The notes: generated by a model not told the origin, from the sequence alone. DNA of 58,558 nucleotides from Proteiniphilum sp. UBA4084 (GCA_002383605.1 DFYK01000025.1:752-59309), one strand, 5' to 3'; shown: positions 45,191 to 54,800, counted from the stretch's first letter. A program made the numbers and translations.

Positions 45191-46519
45191 TTAGTCTTTC
45201 AATAACTCATCCCAGAGCTGGGCTCGGAAATCTTCGATGGAGTGGGGAGCACATTCATCCACATTGCTCACATTGCGTGAGGTGTAGATCATCTGCTCCA
45301 GATAGTAGGGTGCCCGGTTGGGCCCTTCACCAAGGTTGATCAGCACCGTCTCCCCGTTTTTGATCTGGTTCTTCCGCAGTGCGACAAAGAATCCAGCCAT
45401 GGCCACTGCCGAAGCAGGACCGGGAATCACCTTCTTCTCATAAGCTATCAGCTTTCCCATGGGCAACAGCTTCCTTTCCCTCATGCGCAGAAAGGCACCG
45501 CCGGAGGCTTTTACCAACTTTGCTACAATGGGGTAGGTGGCCGGGTTGCCGGTAGCCAACGTGGGCACTTCAGTTCGAGGATCGTCAATCACCGGATAAT
45601 CCTTTTCGTATCCCTCGGGGAAGCCGGCCGCTTCGGCCTTTTCCCATGCCTGTACCATCGGGTCGCACTTGTCGGTCTGCACCAGCAGAAAGCGGGGGTT
45701 CTTCAGCTCGGGATAGACATGTTTAATCTCCCGGATTCCTTTGTCGATGGCAATGGGTCCTGTACCGCCGCTCACCGCCTGAATATAAACATCGGGAAAT
45801 TTCTCCATCTGCCGCAGCCACTCGAAGACCATGGTTTTCTTGGCTTCCACCCGGATGGGGTCGATATTGCCGGTAGACATGGGAATATTGTGAATTTTGG
45901 CATACCCGGCAGCAATTTCTTTCGTCCTTGCATAATCGCCCATCACCCGGAAGACCTGTTGACCATAAGAGCTGATGGTGGCCTCCGAGGTCTTGATGGC
46001 ATCCTCTGGCATGAAAACGGAACAGTTCACATTGGCCATGGAGAGGTATTTGGCATAGGCCGTGGCGGAGTTACCGGTAGAGGCAATGCAATACTGTTTG
46101 ATGCCGATCTCGTTGAACAGGCTGGCTGCCATGGAGGCCGCAATATCCTTGAAAGTGCCCGTGCCGCCGTTCAGATCATTGCGGTAGACATGTACGTTGA
46201 TGTCGAGATGAAACTCTTTCCTGGCAAACTCTTCCAGAAAAGTCCATCGCTCCACGGGAATGGCACCCTCACCTTTGGAGATGATGTGCCTCCGTCGCAG
46301 CAGGGGGAGAAAGGGAAAATAATGCCAGAAGCTGTCGGCCTTGCGCCGGATGATGCGTGACAGACGCTGGTATCTCCTGTTGTACCATACCTCGGAATGT
46401 TTGCTCCCACATTGGGGACATTGCTGGTTCTGGTCGAACCAGGTCCAGAAGTTGGGCGTCACATGGCCACACTGCGTACAGGTGAGGTGGTATTTGTGCT
46501 GTATCTTGACACGTAACAT
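45191..46519 (-). CDS. Threonine-synthase-like PLP enzyme, candidate cysteate synthase
   Basis: A 442-residue fold-type II PLP enzyme. An N-terminal zinc-ribbon (CTQCGH and CPQCGSKH) precedes the catalytic core. The PLP lysine is in GGTGTFKDIAAS, with STGNSATAYAKY and the phosphate-binding SGGTGPIA. Threonine synthase has no such neighbourhood, and the family contains cysteate synthase, which makes cysteate from phosphoserine and sulfite. Next to an AONS-family acyltransferase and an SDR this suggests cysteate supply for capnine-type sulfonolipids. It starts 17 nt after the acyltransferase. The cysteate activity is inference; a generic PLP lyase or synthase cannot be excluded. Confidence 0.7.
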   Translation of the reverse strand: MLRVKIQHKYHLTCTQCGHVTPNFWTWFDQNQQCPQCGSKHSEVWYNRRYQRLSRIIRRKADSFWHYFPFLPLLRRRHIISKGEGAIPVERWTFLEEFARKEFHLDINVHVYRNDLNGGTGTFKDIAASMAASLFNEIGIKQYCIASTGNSATAYAKYLSMANVNCSVFMPEDAIKTSEATISSYGQQVFRVMGDYARTKEIAAGYAKIHNIPMSTGNIDPIRVEAKKTMVFEWLRQMEKFPDVYIQAVSGGTGPIAIDKGIREIKHVYPELKNPRFLLVQTDKCDPMVQAWEKAEAAGFPEGYEKDYPVIDDPRTEVPTLATGNPATYPIVAKLVKASGGAFLRMRERKLLPMGKLIAYEKKVIPGPASAVAMAGFFVALRKNQIKNGETVLINLGEGPNRAPYYLEQMIYTSRNVSNVDECAPHSIEDFRAQLWDELLKD

Positions 46520-46536
46520 GTAATAAGGGTCTCTGA

Positions 46537-47799
46537 TTATTCAATCGACATCGATTGCATCTCTTCTGCCTTGTATTTTCCGGCTTCGAGATTTTCTTTA
46601 ATCTTTTTAAAAACAGCGATGGTCTCATCCACTTCCTTCTGCGTGTGGGCAGCAGTAGGAATGAGCCGGAGCATCAGCACATCTTTCGGAACGACCGGGT
46701 AGGCCACGATGGAACAGAAGATGCCGTGGTTTTCGCGCAAATCGACCACTACATTGGTTCCCTCAGCCACATTCCCTTTCACATAGACCGGGGTTACAGG
46801 TGACTGTGTGTTGCCGATGTTGAAACCTTCGGCTACCAGTCCCTCCTGGAGTGACCTGGCCACCTTCCAGAGGTTTTCCTTGTGTTGTGGTTGTGTTTGC
46901 AGTATCTCCAGCCGTTTCAGTGCACCGATAACCATGGGCATGGGGAGTGATTTGGCAAAGATCTGCGAACGCATGTTGTATTTCAATGAATCCACGATCG
47001 CCTTTTCGGAGGCGACAAAAGCACCGATGCCGGCCATCGACTTGGCGAAAGTGGCAAAGTAGATATCCACTTCATCCATCAGCCCGAAGTACTCGCTGGT
47101 ACCTGCACCGGTCTCTCCCATGGTGCCAAAGCCGTGGGCATCGTCGATCATCAGACGGAAGTTGTACTTCTCACGCAGCTTCACAATGCCGGGGAGATCG
47201 CCCAGACCGCCCGACATGCCAAAAACACCTTCGGTAATGACCAGGATGCCGCCACCGGTCTCTTCTGCCTTCCGGGTAGCGAAGCCCAGCATCTTGTCGC
47301 ACCGTTCCATGTCGTTGTGCGGGTATACAAAGCTCTTACCACCTTTGGACTTGTGCAGGAAGATGCCGTCCATGATGCAGGCATGTGATTCGGAATCGTA
47401 GACGATGACATCGTTTCTCGAGACCAAAGAATCAAGGATAGATACCATTCCCTGATAACCATAGTTCAGCAGGTAGGCTGCCTCCTTCTTCTCAAAACGG
47501 GCCAGTTTTATTTCCAGATCCTTGTGATACTTTGTTTGTCCCGACATCATGCGGGCGCCCATGGGGTAGGCCATGCCCCAGTCGGCTGCAGCTTTGGCAT
47601 CGGCTTCACGCACTTCGGGATGATTGGCCAGTCCCAGGTAATTATTTAAACTCCAGGTGATCACTTCCTTGCCGTGAAACCGCATCCGCGGCCCTATCTC
47701 TCCCTCCAGTTCGGGGAACATAAAATAGCCTTCTGCTTTCTGTCGATACTGTTCCAGTGGTCCATTGACACTTTTCAGCCTTTCAAAAATATCTGTCAT
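46537..47799 (-). CDS. AONS-family PLP acyltransferase, candidate cysteate (or serine) fatty-acyl transferase
   Basis: A 420-residue alpha-oxoamine synthase that condenses an amino acid with an acyl-CoA or acyl-ACP with loss of CO2. Motifs: ITWSLNNYLGLANHPEVRE, MGARMMSGQTKYHKDLE, DDAHGFGTMG and the PLP lysine in FATFAKSMAGIGAF. These are shared with 8-amino-7-oxononanoate synthase, serine palmitoyltransferase and the cysteate-fatty-acyl transferase needed for capnine in Flavobacterium. Context (cysteate-synthase-like enzyme, SDR and T9SS genes near by) favours the cysteate transferase; serine palmitoyltransferase is the main alternative. Biotin synthesis is unlikely, as no bio genes are close. 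Confidence 0.75.
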   Translation of the reverse strand: MTDIFERLKSVNGPLEQYRQKAEGYFMFPELEGEIGPRMRFHGKEVITWSLNNYLGLANHPEVREADAKAAADWGMAYPMGARMMSGQTKYHKDLEIKLARFEKKEAAYLLNYGYQGMVSILDSLVSRNDVIVYDSESHACIMDGIFLHKSKGGKSFVYPHNDMERCDKMLGFATRKAEETGGGILVITEGVFGMSGGLGDLPGIVKLREKYNFRLMIDDAHGFGTMGETGAGTSEYFGLMDEVDIYFATFAKSMAGIGAFVASEKAIVDSLKYNMRSQIFAKSLPMPMVIGALKRLEILQTQPQHKENLWKVARSLQEGLVAEGFNIGNTQSPVTPVYVKGNVAEGTNVVVDLRENHGIFCSIVAYPVVPKDVLMLRLIPTAAHTQKEVDETIAVFKKIKENLEAGKYKAEEMQSMSIE

Positions 47800-47842
47800 G
47801 ATCTGTGAATATGATTTTAATGATTTTCTGTATATCTGTTTG

Positions 47843-48091
47843 CTATTCCTCTCGCTTCTGATCTTTGATCTCTACGAATTCCACATCTTCCACTTCACTC
47901 TCTGCGAAGTTTTTTTTCTGATATTCAATGATGCGGTCCTCCTGTGTTTCGGGTTGCCTGGGTTGGGGGGCATGCTGTTGTTGACGGGAGGATGACTGTT
48001 TGCCCCGGTGCCCCGATAAGAAAGCAACAAATGCTTTCATCAGCAGATAAACAACTGTAAAGAAGAGGAGAAATTTAATTAGAAATCCCAT
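47843..48091 (-). CDS. DUF4834 family small membrane protein
   Basis: An 82-residue protein with one N-terminal membrane helix (MGFLIKFLLFFTVVYLLMKAF) and a polar tail rich in Q, R and P that ends in an acidic EVEDVEFVEIKDQK. The family, DUF4834, is often found between pssA and an acyltransferase in Bacteroidales. The start at 48091 is chosen because upstream codons look unlike coding sequence and would overlap the pssA gene. The function is unknown; position suggests a link to membrane lipid synthesis. Confidence 0.7.
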   Translation of the reverse strand: MGFLIKFLLFFTVVYLLMKAFVAFLSGHRGKQSSSRQQQHAPQPRQPETQEDRIIEYQKKNFAESEVEDVEFVEIKDQKREE

Positions 48092-48161
48092 AGGGTTAAT
48101 CAGTATTTGAAATAAGAGGTAAAGATACGACGAATCGGCTGATCCACAGGAATGGTTTGTA

Positions 48162-48872
48162 TTATTTAACGATTTGCCGTTGCCTGTCTGTAACCAGAGA
48201 AAGAATGATGTATGCAAGTATGCCCCAAGCAATGCCGGCCAGACCCCAGAGGGTGACAAAAGCAACCATCGCAGCAGCCAGCAGCCATTGCCTTTCATAT
48301 CCCTTCCAGCCTATTTTTTTTATTTTGAGTGAAAACATCGGGACTTCCGACACCATCAGCCAGGAGAACAAAGCAATGAGTACGATGATCACCGGAAAGG
48401 TAATGTTACTACTGCCGGCGATATCAGAAGCGGCCACAGTGAAGCTTACCCAAAAAAGGCCGTTGGCCGGTGTGGGCAGCCCCCTGAAGGAGGTAGTCTG
48501 TCGCTCGTCGATGTTAAATTTGGCCAGTCGCAATGCCGAAAAGAGTGGGATCATAAAAGCCAGATAGGGAATATAAAGCCTTATCGGCTCTGCCATGCCG
48601 GGGAGGAGGGTATGGTCACGCAACAACACAAAAACAGCAGCTGCCGGGGCCACGCCAAAGCTGACCACATCGGCCAGGGAATCCAGCTCCTTACCAATGT
48701 CGGAGTAGGCTTTCAGCAACCGGGCAAAAACACCGTCGAGGAAGTCGAAAAGTGCAGCTACGATAACCCATACTGCTGTGGCGGTGAAATTTCCATCGAA
48801 GGCCATGGTGATGGCAATGCACCCAGCAAAAAGGTTAGCGAGTGTTATGATGTTGGGTATGTGTTTCCGCAT
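48162..48872 (-). CDS. pssA: CDP-diacylglycerol-serine O-phosphatidyltransferase
   Basis: Makes phosphatidylserine from CDP-diacylglycerol and serine, the first committed step to phosphatidylethanolamine. A 236-residue polytopic protein with 6 or so helices. The CDP-alcohol phosphatidyltransferase motif (D-x2-DG-x2-AR-x8-G-x3-D-x3-D) is fully visible in LFDFLDGVFARLLKAYSDIG followed by KELDSLADVVSFG. It lies 66 nt after psd on the same strand and just upstream of DUF4834, so PS synthase and decarboxylase form a module in front of the acyltransferase genes. Confidence 0.95.
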   Translation of the reverse strand: MRKHIPNIITLANLFAGCIAITMAFDGNFTATAVWVIVAALFDFLDGVFARLLKAYSDIGKELDSLADVVSFGVAPAAAVFVLLRDHTLLPGMAEPIRLYIPYLAFMIPLFSALRLAKFNIDERQTTSFRGLPTPANGLFWVSFTVAASDIAGSSNITFPVIIVLIALFSWLMVSEVPMFSLKIKKIGWKGYERQWLLAAAMVAFVTLWGLAGIAWGILAYIILSLVTDRQRQIVK

Positions 48873-48938
48873 AATTATGATCTGTTAGTCGGGTTTGTAG
48901 AAAAAATGCCAAAATACATTGAATGTGGGCGTTGCGAT

Positions 48939-49628
48939 TTATTTCTGTACCTGTTTGCTCAATCGCGCCAGGAAGGTGAGGTTGGCACGCACCTCTTCGC
49001 CTTGATCCACCAGTATATCGCTGTCGGTCGGCAGGAAGATATCCATCCTGGAACCCAGCTTAATAAATCCCAGCGGAGAGCCGATATGGACAACCTCTCC
49101 TTCTTCCACGTAGGTGATGATGCGTCGCGCTACAGCGCCGGCAATCTGTTTGGTGAGGACAACCCCATATTCCGGTGTTTCTATCAGTATGTTGGTATGT
49201 TCATTCTCACTGCTCGATTTGGGCAGGAAGGCAGCATAAAAGTTTCCATCAACGTGGGAAAGGTGCGTGATCTTTCCGGTAACAGGTACCCAGTTTGAGT
49301 GGGCGTTGAAAAAAGACATGAAGATGGATATTTTTATTCTTTCTTCGTGAAGAAACTCATTTTCTGTCACTTTCTCAATGGCCACTATTGTTCCGTCGGC
49401 GGGAGCATTTACCAGACCGTTTAAATCACCTTTGTAGGTACGCTCCGGCTTTTTGTAAAAGTTAAGCGTCATGGCAAATAGCAGCAACGAGAGGCCAAAA
49501 ATAACAATGGTGAAGAGCGTGTCGGGCAGTAAAATAAAGGTCACCAGATTTATGAGCAGGAGCAGAGCAAATATTCTGATCAACGGAGCTTTACCTTCTT
49601 TGTGTATCTGAATTTTTTTTTTCATCAA
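48939..49628 (-). CDS. psd: Phosphatidylserine decarboxylase
   Basis: Decarboxylates phosphatidylserine to phosphatidylethanolamine. A 229-residue, Psd-A-type enzyme with two N-terminal membrane segments (about residues 14-50). The self-cleaving site is in GFIKLGSRMDIFLP (Gly-Ser), which makes the pyruvoyl cofactor, and substrate-binding segments include NAPADGTIVAIEKV and FFNAHSNWVPVTG. Its start overlaps the end of cvpA by 4 nt (ATGA), so it is translationally coupled. It precedes pssA, completing PE synthesis. Confidence 0.95.
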   Translation of the reverse strand: MMKKKIQIHKEGKAPLIRIFALLLLINLVTFILLPDTLFTIVIFGLSLLLFAMTLNFYKKPERTYKGDLNGLVNAPADGTIVAIEKVTENEFLHEERIKISIFMSFFNAHSNWVPVTGKITHLSHVDGNFYAAFLPKSSSENEHTNILIETPEYGVVLTKQIAGAVARRIITYVEEGEVVHIGSPLGFIKLGSRMDIFLPTDSDILVDQGEEVRANLTFLARLSKQVQK

Positions 49629-50236
49629 TCTACTTTAAAATGTCTTTGTTGGTACGCTGAGTCAATCTGGGAACCTTCCGGCAAAGATTGGTAAATACTG
49701 TCGGATTTCCTTTCAATTTCCTCCCGGTAGTTTCGGGGAATGTATTCTTCCCAGTATTCCTTGTTCAGATAGGGGATGATGGCCGGTATGACTGCTTCCA
49801 CCCGTTCGAAGAAAAATGACTCCTGCCGCGTTTTCCTGTCGATAACCGTTTCATCTCTGTCGAGCATTAGCACCAGGTTCAGAAGGATGCTCAGGAACAA
49901 CATCATTGTGGCCATGGCAACCACACTACCCAGTAAACGGTTGACAAAGCTGAGTAAAACCACATCGATAAATTTCTGAAGCAATCTGCCGATCAATGAC
50001 AATACAATGGCAATAAGTGCAAATGCCAGCACGAAGGATAATACCCTTGCTGCATTGGGAGAGAATTCCAGCAGACGGTGGATATCCGGGAGAATCTTTT
50101 CGGCCAGCCTCCCGCCGAAGATGGCTGCCAGTATAATGGTAGCCAGACCGACAAGTTGCATGATAAGCCCCTTGCGGTAGCCGTTGATAAAGGCTATCAA
50201 CAGCAGGATGCCCACGAGTATATCGAACCAGTTCAT
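49625..50236 (-). CDS. CvpA family membrane protein
   Basis: A 203-residue inner-membrane protein of the CvpA (colicin V production) family. Four helices are predicted in the first 120 residues, beginning MNWFDILVGILLLIAFINGY and then GLIMQLVGLATIILAAIFGG. The polar C-terminal tail (about residues 130-203) is cytoplasmic or periplasmic. In Bacteroidota CvpA genes often stand near murI and cell-envelope genes; members affect envelope stress and colicin export. It overlaps murI and psd by 4 nt each. Confidence 0.9.
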   Translation of the reverse strand: MNWFDILVGILLLIAFINGYRKGLIMQLVGLATIILAAIFGGRLAEKILPDIHRLLEFSPNAARVLSFVLAFALIAIVLSLIGRLLQKFIDVVLLSFVNRLLGSVVAMATMMLFLSILLNLVLMLDRDETVIDRKTRQESFFFERVEAVIPAIIPYLNKEYWEEYIPRNYREEIERKSDSIYQSLPEGSQIDSAYQQRHFKVD

Positions 50237-51087
50237 GATTTTTTCGTAAGTGTTGCTTTTTCGGCATCAACCTGTTCATTGAGGAAAAGGGATGCCTGTT
50301 GTTTGAATTTTTCGGGCGATTCGGTCGTGAAATAACGAACAGTGCCGTTTTTTGTACATCGTTCCTCCATCTCCGGATGCCGGTTCAGATAGTCTTTCAG
50401 GCTGGTAGCCACGTAGCTTCCCTGTGCAATCACCTTCACGCCAGCCGGCAGGAAACGTTTTATGCCTGGCATCAGCAAAGGATAATGGGTACAACCCAAG
50501 ATTAGGGTGTCGATTAGCGGATCCTTCTCAAGGATGCGATCAATGTGTTGCTTCAGAAAGTAATCGGCCCCAGGCTTGTCGAATTCCCTGTTTTCCACGA
50601 GTGGCACCCACATGGGACAAGCTTCACCGGTGACCGCGAGTTGTGGATGAAGTTTTTGGACTTCTATTTCGTATGATCCCGACTGGATGGTTCCTTCGGT
50701 TCCCAGAATTCCGATGTGATTTGTGAGGGACAGACCCGTGAGGCTTTCGGCGGTGGGGCGGATGACACCCAGCACCTTTCCGGAGGGATTTATATCCGGC
50801 AGGTCAACCTGTTGGATGGTGCGCAATGCTTTTGCCGAGGCTGTGTTGCATGCCAGGATAACAAGCGGGCAACCGTGTGAAAAGAACCATTCTACCGCTT
50901 CGAGCGTAAATTCATAAACACTCTCAAAGGAACGGCTTCCGTAGGGGGCACGGGCATTATCGCCCAGATAGATATAGTCATATTCCGGCATTAAGGACTT
51001 TATTTCGGACAAAACGGTGAGTCCTCCGTATCCTGAATCGAAAATGCCGATTGCTCCCGCACCCGGGGCAGCCTGTTTTTTTACCAC
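50233..51087 (-). CDS. murI: Glutamate racemase
   Basis: Interconverts L- and D-glutamate to supply D-Glu for peptidoglycan. A 284-residue cytosolic protein. The two catalytic cysteines are in VILACNTASAKALR (N-terminal half) and TLILGCTHYPLLMP (C-terminal half), with the N-terminal GIFDSGYGGLTVLSEI motif and YIYLGDNARAPYG substrate loop. The length is typical. It follows the ompH-like gene after 12 nt and overlaps cvpA by 4 nt. Confidence 0.96.
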   Translation of the reverse strand: MVKKQAAPGAGAIGIFDSGYGGLTVLSEIKSLMPEYDYIYLGDNARAPYGSRSFESVYEFTLEAVEWFFSHGCPLVILACNTASAKALRTIQQVDLPDINPSGKVLGVIRPTAESLTGLSLTNHIGILGTEGTIQSGSYEIEVQKLHPQLAVTGEACPMWVPLVENREFDKPGADYFLKQHIDRILEKDPLIDTLILGCTHYPLLMPGIKRFLPAGVKVIAQGSYVATSLKDYLNRHPEMEERCTKNGTVRYFTTESPEKFKQQASLFLNEQVDAEKATLTKKS

Positions 51088-51099
51088 GGCCCAGTTAGT

Positions 51100-51630
51100 T
51101 TAACGAATACCCAATCTTTGCTTTACATAAGGATTTGCATCGATTGCCGAGGGAGACACAAAAGCAATGCCAGGGTTGGCCAGGTCGTAAATAACGGTGT
51201 AATGCCGTTCAATTCCCACAGCATGGATGGCTTCGCTGATCTTTTGTTTGAGTGGTTCCAGCATTGCCTTTTCTTGATTTTCTATGTCTTCCTGTGCCAA
51301 TTCCATAAACTGTTGCATCCTGTTTTCCAGTTCTGTGAGTTCCTGCATTCTGCGCAGCTTGATGTTCTCGGCCAGCGATGACTGATAAGTGATATAGTCG
51401 GAATACTTCTTGTTGTATTCGTTTTGCATCAGTTCCAGTTCTTTCTTGTAATTGTCGCTTAAAGCAACCAACTGCTGTGTAGCCGCCTCTTTTTCCGGAA
51501 ATGCTTCCAGGAGTTGGGTGGTATTCACAAACGCCACACTTACTTGCGGTGTATATTGTGCAGATGCTGTTGTCGTGATCAACAAAATAAACAAACTAAG
51601 GCTGAAAAAAATCTTCTTTGTCATAATCAT
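51100..51630 (-). CDS. OmpH/Skp family periplasmic chaperone
   Basis: A 176-residue periplasmic protein with a signal peptide (ending TASAQ), a short beta-strand VSVAFVNTTQLLEAFPEKEAA, a long helical coiled coil (about residues 55-135), and a return strand HYTVIYDLANPGIAF. These are the Skp/OmpH features of a chaperone for outer-membrane proteins. It is followed by murI at 12 nt and separated from infB by 202 nt that contain two hairpins. The start at 51630 or 51624 (MTKKIFF) gives the same signal. Confidence 0.9.
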   Translation of the reverse strand: MIMTKKIFFSLSLFILLITTTASAQYTPQVSVAFVNTTQLLEAFPEKEAATQQLVALSDNYKKELELMQNEYNKKYSDYITYQSSLAENIKLRRMQELTELENRMQQFMELAQEDIENQEKAMLEPLKQKISEAIHAVGIERHYTVIYDLANPGIAFVSPSAIDANPYVKQRLGIR

Positions 51631-51700
51631 TTATTTTATGAAACCATTTCTTTGTCGTAACGCTGATTGTACATCGTTCAAAAATCCATCCCTGTGTGTT

Positions 51701-51738
51701 GCGGCCGCATCAGCTTTTGTGAAAGCGGATGCGGCCGC
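51701..51738. other. Long GC-rich hairpin upstream of the ompH-like gene
   Basis: The arms GCGGCCGCATC (51701-51711) and GATGCGGCCGC (51728-51738) pair perfectly. Inside, GCTTT (51713-51717) and AAAGC (51722-51726) extend the stem after one mismatch, closing on a TGTG loop. The hairpin has 16 base pairs, far more GC than its surroundings, and no T-tract on either side. It lies in the leader of the ompH-like gene about 70 nt before its start. Confidence 0.7.
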
Positions 51739-51793
51739 TGTCAGGGTAGGAATTAAAATAACAATGTCAACTGGTTACAAATATACCCCCACA

Positions 51794-51809
51794 TCCCGGT
51801 TTACCGGGA
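51794..51809. terminator. Short hairpin after infB
   Basis: TCCCGGT (51794-51800) pairs with ACCGGGA (51803-51809), 24 nt after the infB stop on the - strand, flanked by C5 and G5 runs that can extend the fold. There is no U-tract on the - strand, so intrinsic termination is doubtful. It may be an attenuator or RNA-end stabiliser. Confidence 0.35.
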
Positions 51810-51832
51810 CTTTTATCAGGGAGGGGGCATCC

Positions 51833-54800
51833 CTACAATGTTTTCTTTATCTCAGTTTCTTCATAGGCTTCAATGACGTCGCCCACTTTTATGTCGTTGA
51901 AGTTACGGATTGTGATACCGCATTCGTAACCCGATGTGACTTCTTTCACATCTTCCTTGAATCGTTTCAGTGAATCCAGTTCGCCCGTGAAAATGACGAT
52001 ACCGTCCCGCACGAGACGGATACGACTGGAACGTTTGATTTTTCCGTCTCGTACCATGCTTCCGGCCACAGTTCCCACTTTCGTGATTTTGAATACATCC
52101 AGCACTTCCACGTTTCCGGTGATATCTTCCTTGATTTCCGGCGAAAGCATTCCTTCCATGGCCGCTTTCACCTCTTCAATGGCATCATAGATGATGGAAT
52201 AGAGGCGGATGTCCACACCCTCTTTCTCTGCCTCCTTACGTGCCCCCAGCGAAGGACGCACCTGGAACCCAATGATGATGGCGTCAGATGCGGCGGCCAG
52301 TGTCACGTCAGATTCAGATATCTGTCCCACTGCCTTGTGGATCACATTTACCTGTATCTCCTCTGTAGATAGTCGGATGAGCGAGTCGGATAGGGCTTCC
52401 ACGGAACCGTCCACGTCACCTTTCACAATGATGTTCAGTTGCTGGAAGTTGCCAATGGCAATCCTGCGACCGATGTCGTCGAGCGTGAGCATCTTCTGGG
52501 TACGTAGTGACTGTTCACGCTGCAGTTGCTCGCGACGGTTGGCGATAGAGCGTGCTTCCTGTTCCGTTTCCATCACATTGAAGGTGTCACCTGCCTGCGG
52601 CGCTCCATTAAGTCCGAGGATCAATGCCGGTTCTGCCGGACCAGCCTCCTCAATACGCTGGTTGCGCTCGTTGAACATTGCCTTTACACGACCGAAATAG
52701 GCTCCCGCAATCACGATGTCTCCCTGATGCAGGGTGCCGTTCTCTACCAGTACCGTGGATACATATCCTCGTCCCTTATCGAGTTCCGACTCGATGATGG
52801 AGCCAGTAGCCCTGCGGTCGGGATTGGCTTTGAGTTCCAGCAGGTCTGCCTCCAGCAGTACCTTCTCCAGCAGCTCCTGGATGCCGATGCCTTTCTTCGC
52901 GGAAATATCCTGCGACTGGTACTTGCCGCCCCAGTCTTCCACCAGGTAGTTCATTTCGGCAAGTCTTTCCTTTATTTTTTCGGGGTTGGCCCCGGGCTTA
53001 TCTATCTTGTTGATTGCAAACACAATGGGTACACCGGCAGCACCGGCATGGTTGATAGCCTCCACCGTTTGTGGCATCACGTTGTCGTCGGCAGCCACAA
53101 TGATGATGGCCACGTCCGTTACTTTGGCTCCACGGGCACGCATGGCGGTAAAAGCCTCGTGACCGGGCGTGTCAAGGAAGGTGATTTTCCTGCCGTCGCT
53201 CAGCTGCACATTGTATGCACCGATATGCTGGGTAATACCTCCCGCTTCACCGGCAATCACATTGGTGCTGCGGATGCTGTCGAGCAGAGAGGTTTTTCCG
53301 TGGTCCACATGCCCCATGACCGTCACAATAGGAGGACGTGAAATCAAATCTTCGGGATCATCCACCTCTTCGGCAATCGCTTCAATCACATCGGCGCTCA
53401 CAAACTGCGTTTTGAAGCCATATTCTTCAGCCACAATATTGATGGTCTCCGCATCGAGGCGCTGGTTGATGGCCACCATCACTCCCAGACTCATACAGGT
53501 GGAGATTACATTGGTCACCGGGACATTCATCATGTTGGCCAGGTCGTTTGCGGTCACAAACTCGGTCAACTGCAATACGCGGCTTTCTCTTTCCTGTTGT
53601 TTGAGTTCTTCCTGATGCCGATGGGCACTGGCTTCTCTCTTTTCACGGCGGTATTTGGCACCACCCTTCTTGCCTCTCTTCTCGGTGAGACGGGCAAGGG
53701 TTTCCTTGATCTGTTTCTGTACATCTTCCTCACTTACTTCAGCCTTGAGCGGCTTTCTGAGTGAAGGCTTCCGGTCACCACGGGATGACTGGTTTAATGT
53801 GCCAGGTTTGTCAATGTTTACCTTTGCGGTGCGTATGCGGGTGCGTTTCTTCTTCTTGTTGTCGTCGTCGGTGTCGGCCGTGATCGGCTTTTTCTTCTCA
53901 TCAATGGCCTCTTTCTTCAACAGTTTTACCTTTTCATCTTTCAGCTTTTTACCGTCGAGGGCTTTCTGCTCGCGTTCCAGTCGTTCTTTCTTCCGTTGAG
54001 CTCTAGATTTGCGGGGAGGGCGGGTACGGTCGTTGATGGAATCCAGATCAATGGATCCCTTGACCACGATGTTCGACTCCAGCTTATTCTTGTGCAGCCG
54101 AAACACCTTGTCTGACCTTGACTGTTCCGGTTGCGGCACGTTTTCTTCAGTTGTCTCACCGGCTTTTTCTTTCTCTGCCCTGGGCGTTTCTTCGGCCTCT
54201 GCTGTTTCTTCCGGCACTGTCTTAACCTTTTGCGGTTCAACTGCAGGGATTTCTTCTTTTACTTCCGCTTCGTGTGGCACATCTTCTTCTGTGGCTGCAA
54301 TCACGGCTGCTTTTTCTTCCTCTTTCTCCACAGGAACTTGCGGTTCTTCCACTACCGGCTCGGGAATAATCTCCCGTTCCTCGGGAAGTTGCGGTGCAGG
54401 AGTAGTTCCCTCCGGTTCGGGAGTGATTACTGGTTCAGGGATGATTTCAACTTCCGGCTGGATGTTAACGATCTCTTCTTCCTGCTTCGGCTCGGTTTTC
54501 TTTTTATGAAGATTATCCAGATCAATGCTGCCCACCACATTGAAGTGGGGTTTCAGCTCTTTCGGTATTTCTGTCTCGATGATCTCTTTTTCCACTTTCT
54601 TTTTCGGAGCAGGTTCTTCGGGAAGCTCATACCCTTCGATGGCCACGGTTTCGCGTTTTTCATCACGACGATGCATTTTCTCCCGTGTCTCGGTGGCCTC
54701 GCGACGAATATTCTTGTCTTTTCCGAACTCAGCGATCAGTATGTTGTACTGTTCATCCTCTATTTTAGCGTTAGGATTTGCTTCTATTTCGATACCTTTC

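Noticed and set aside
45191..46519. Ordinary threonine synthase for the PLP enzyme
   Set aside because: There are no thrA or thrB genes nearby, and it carries an N-terminal zinc ribbon beside an acyltransferase; this remains a possibility but is less likely than a cysteate synthase.
46537..47799. Biotin synthesis (8-amino-7-oxononanoate synthase) for the AONS-family gene
   Set aside because: No bioA, bioB, bioC or bioD gene is close, and the neighbours are lipid and PLP genes.
51701..51738. Intrinsic transcription terminator at the GC-rich hairpin
   Set aside because: No T-tract follows on either strand.
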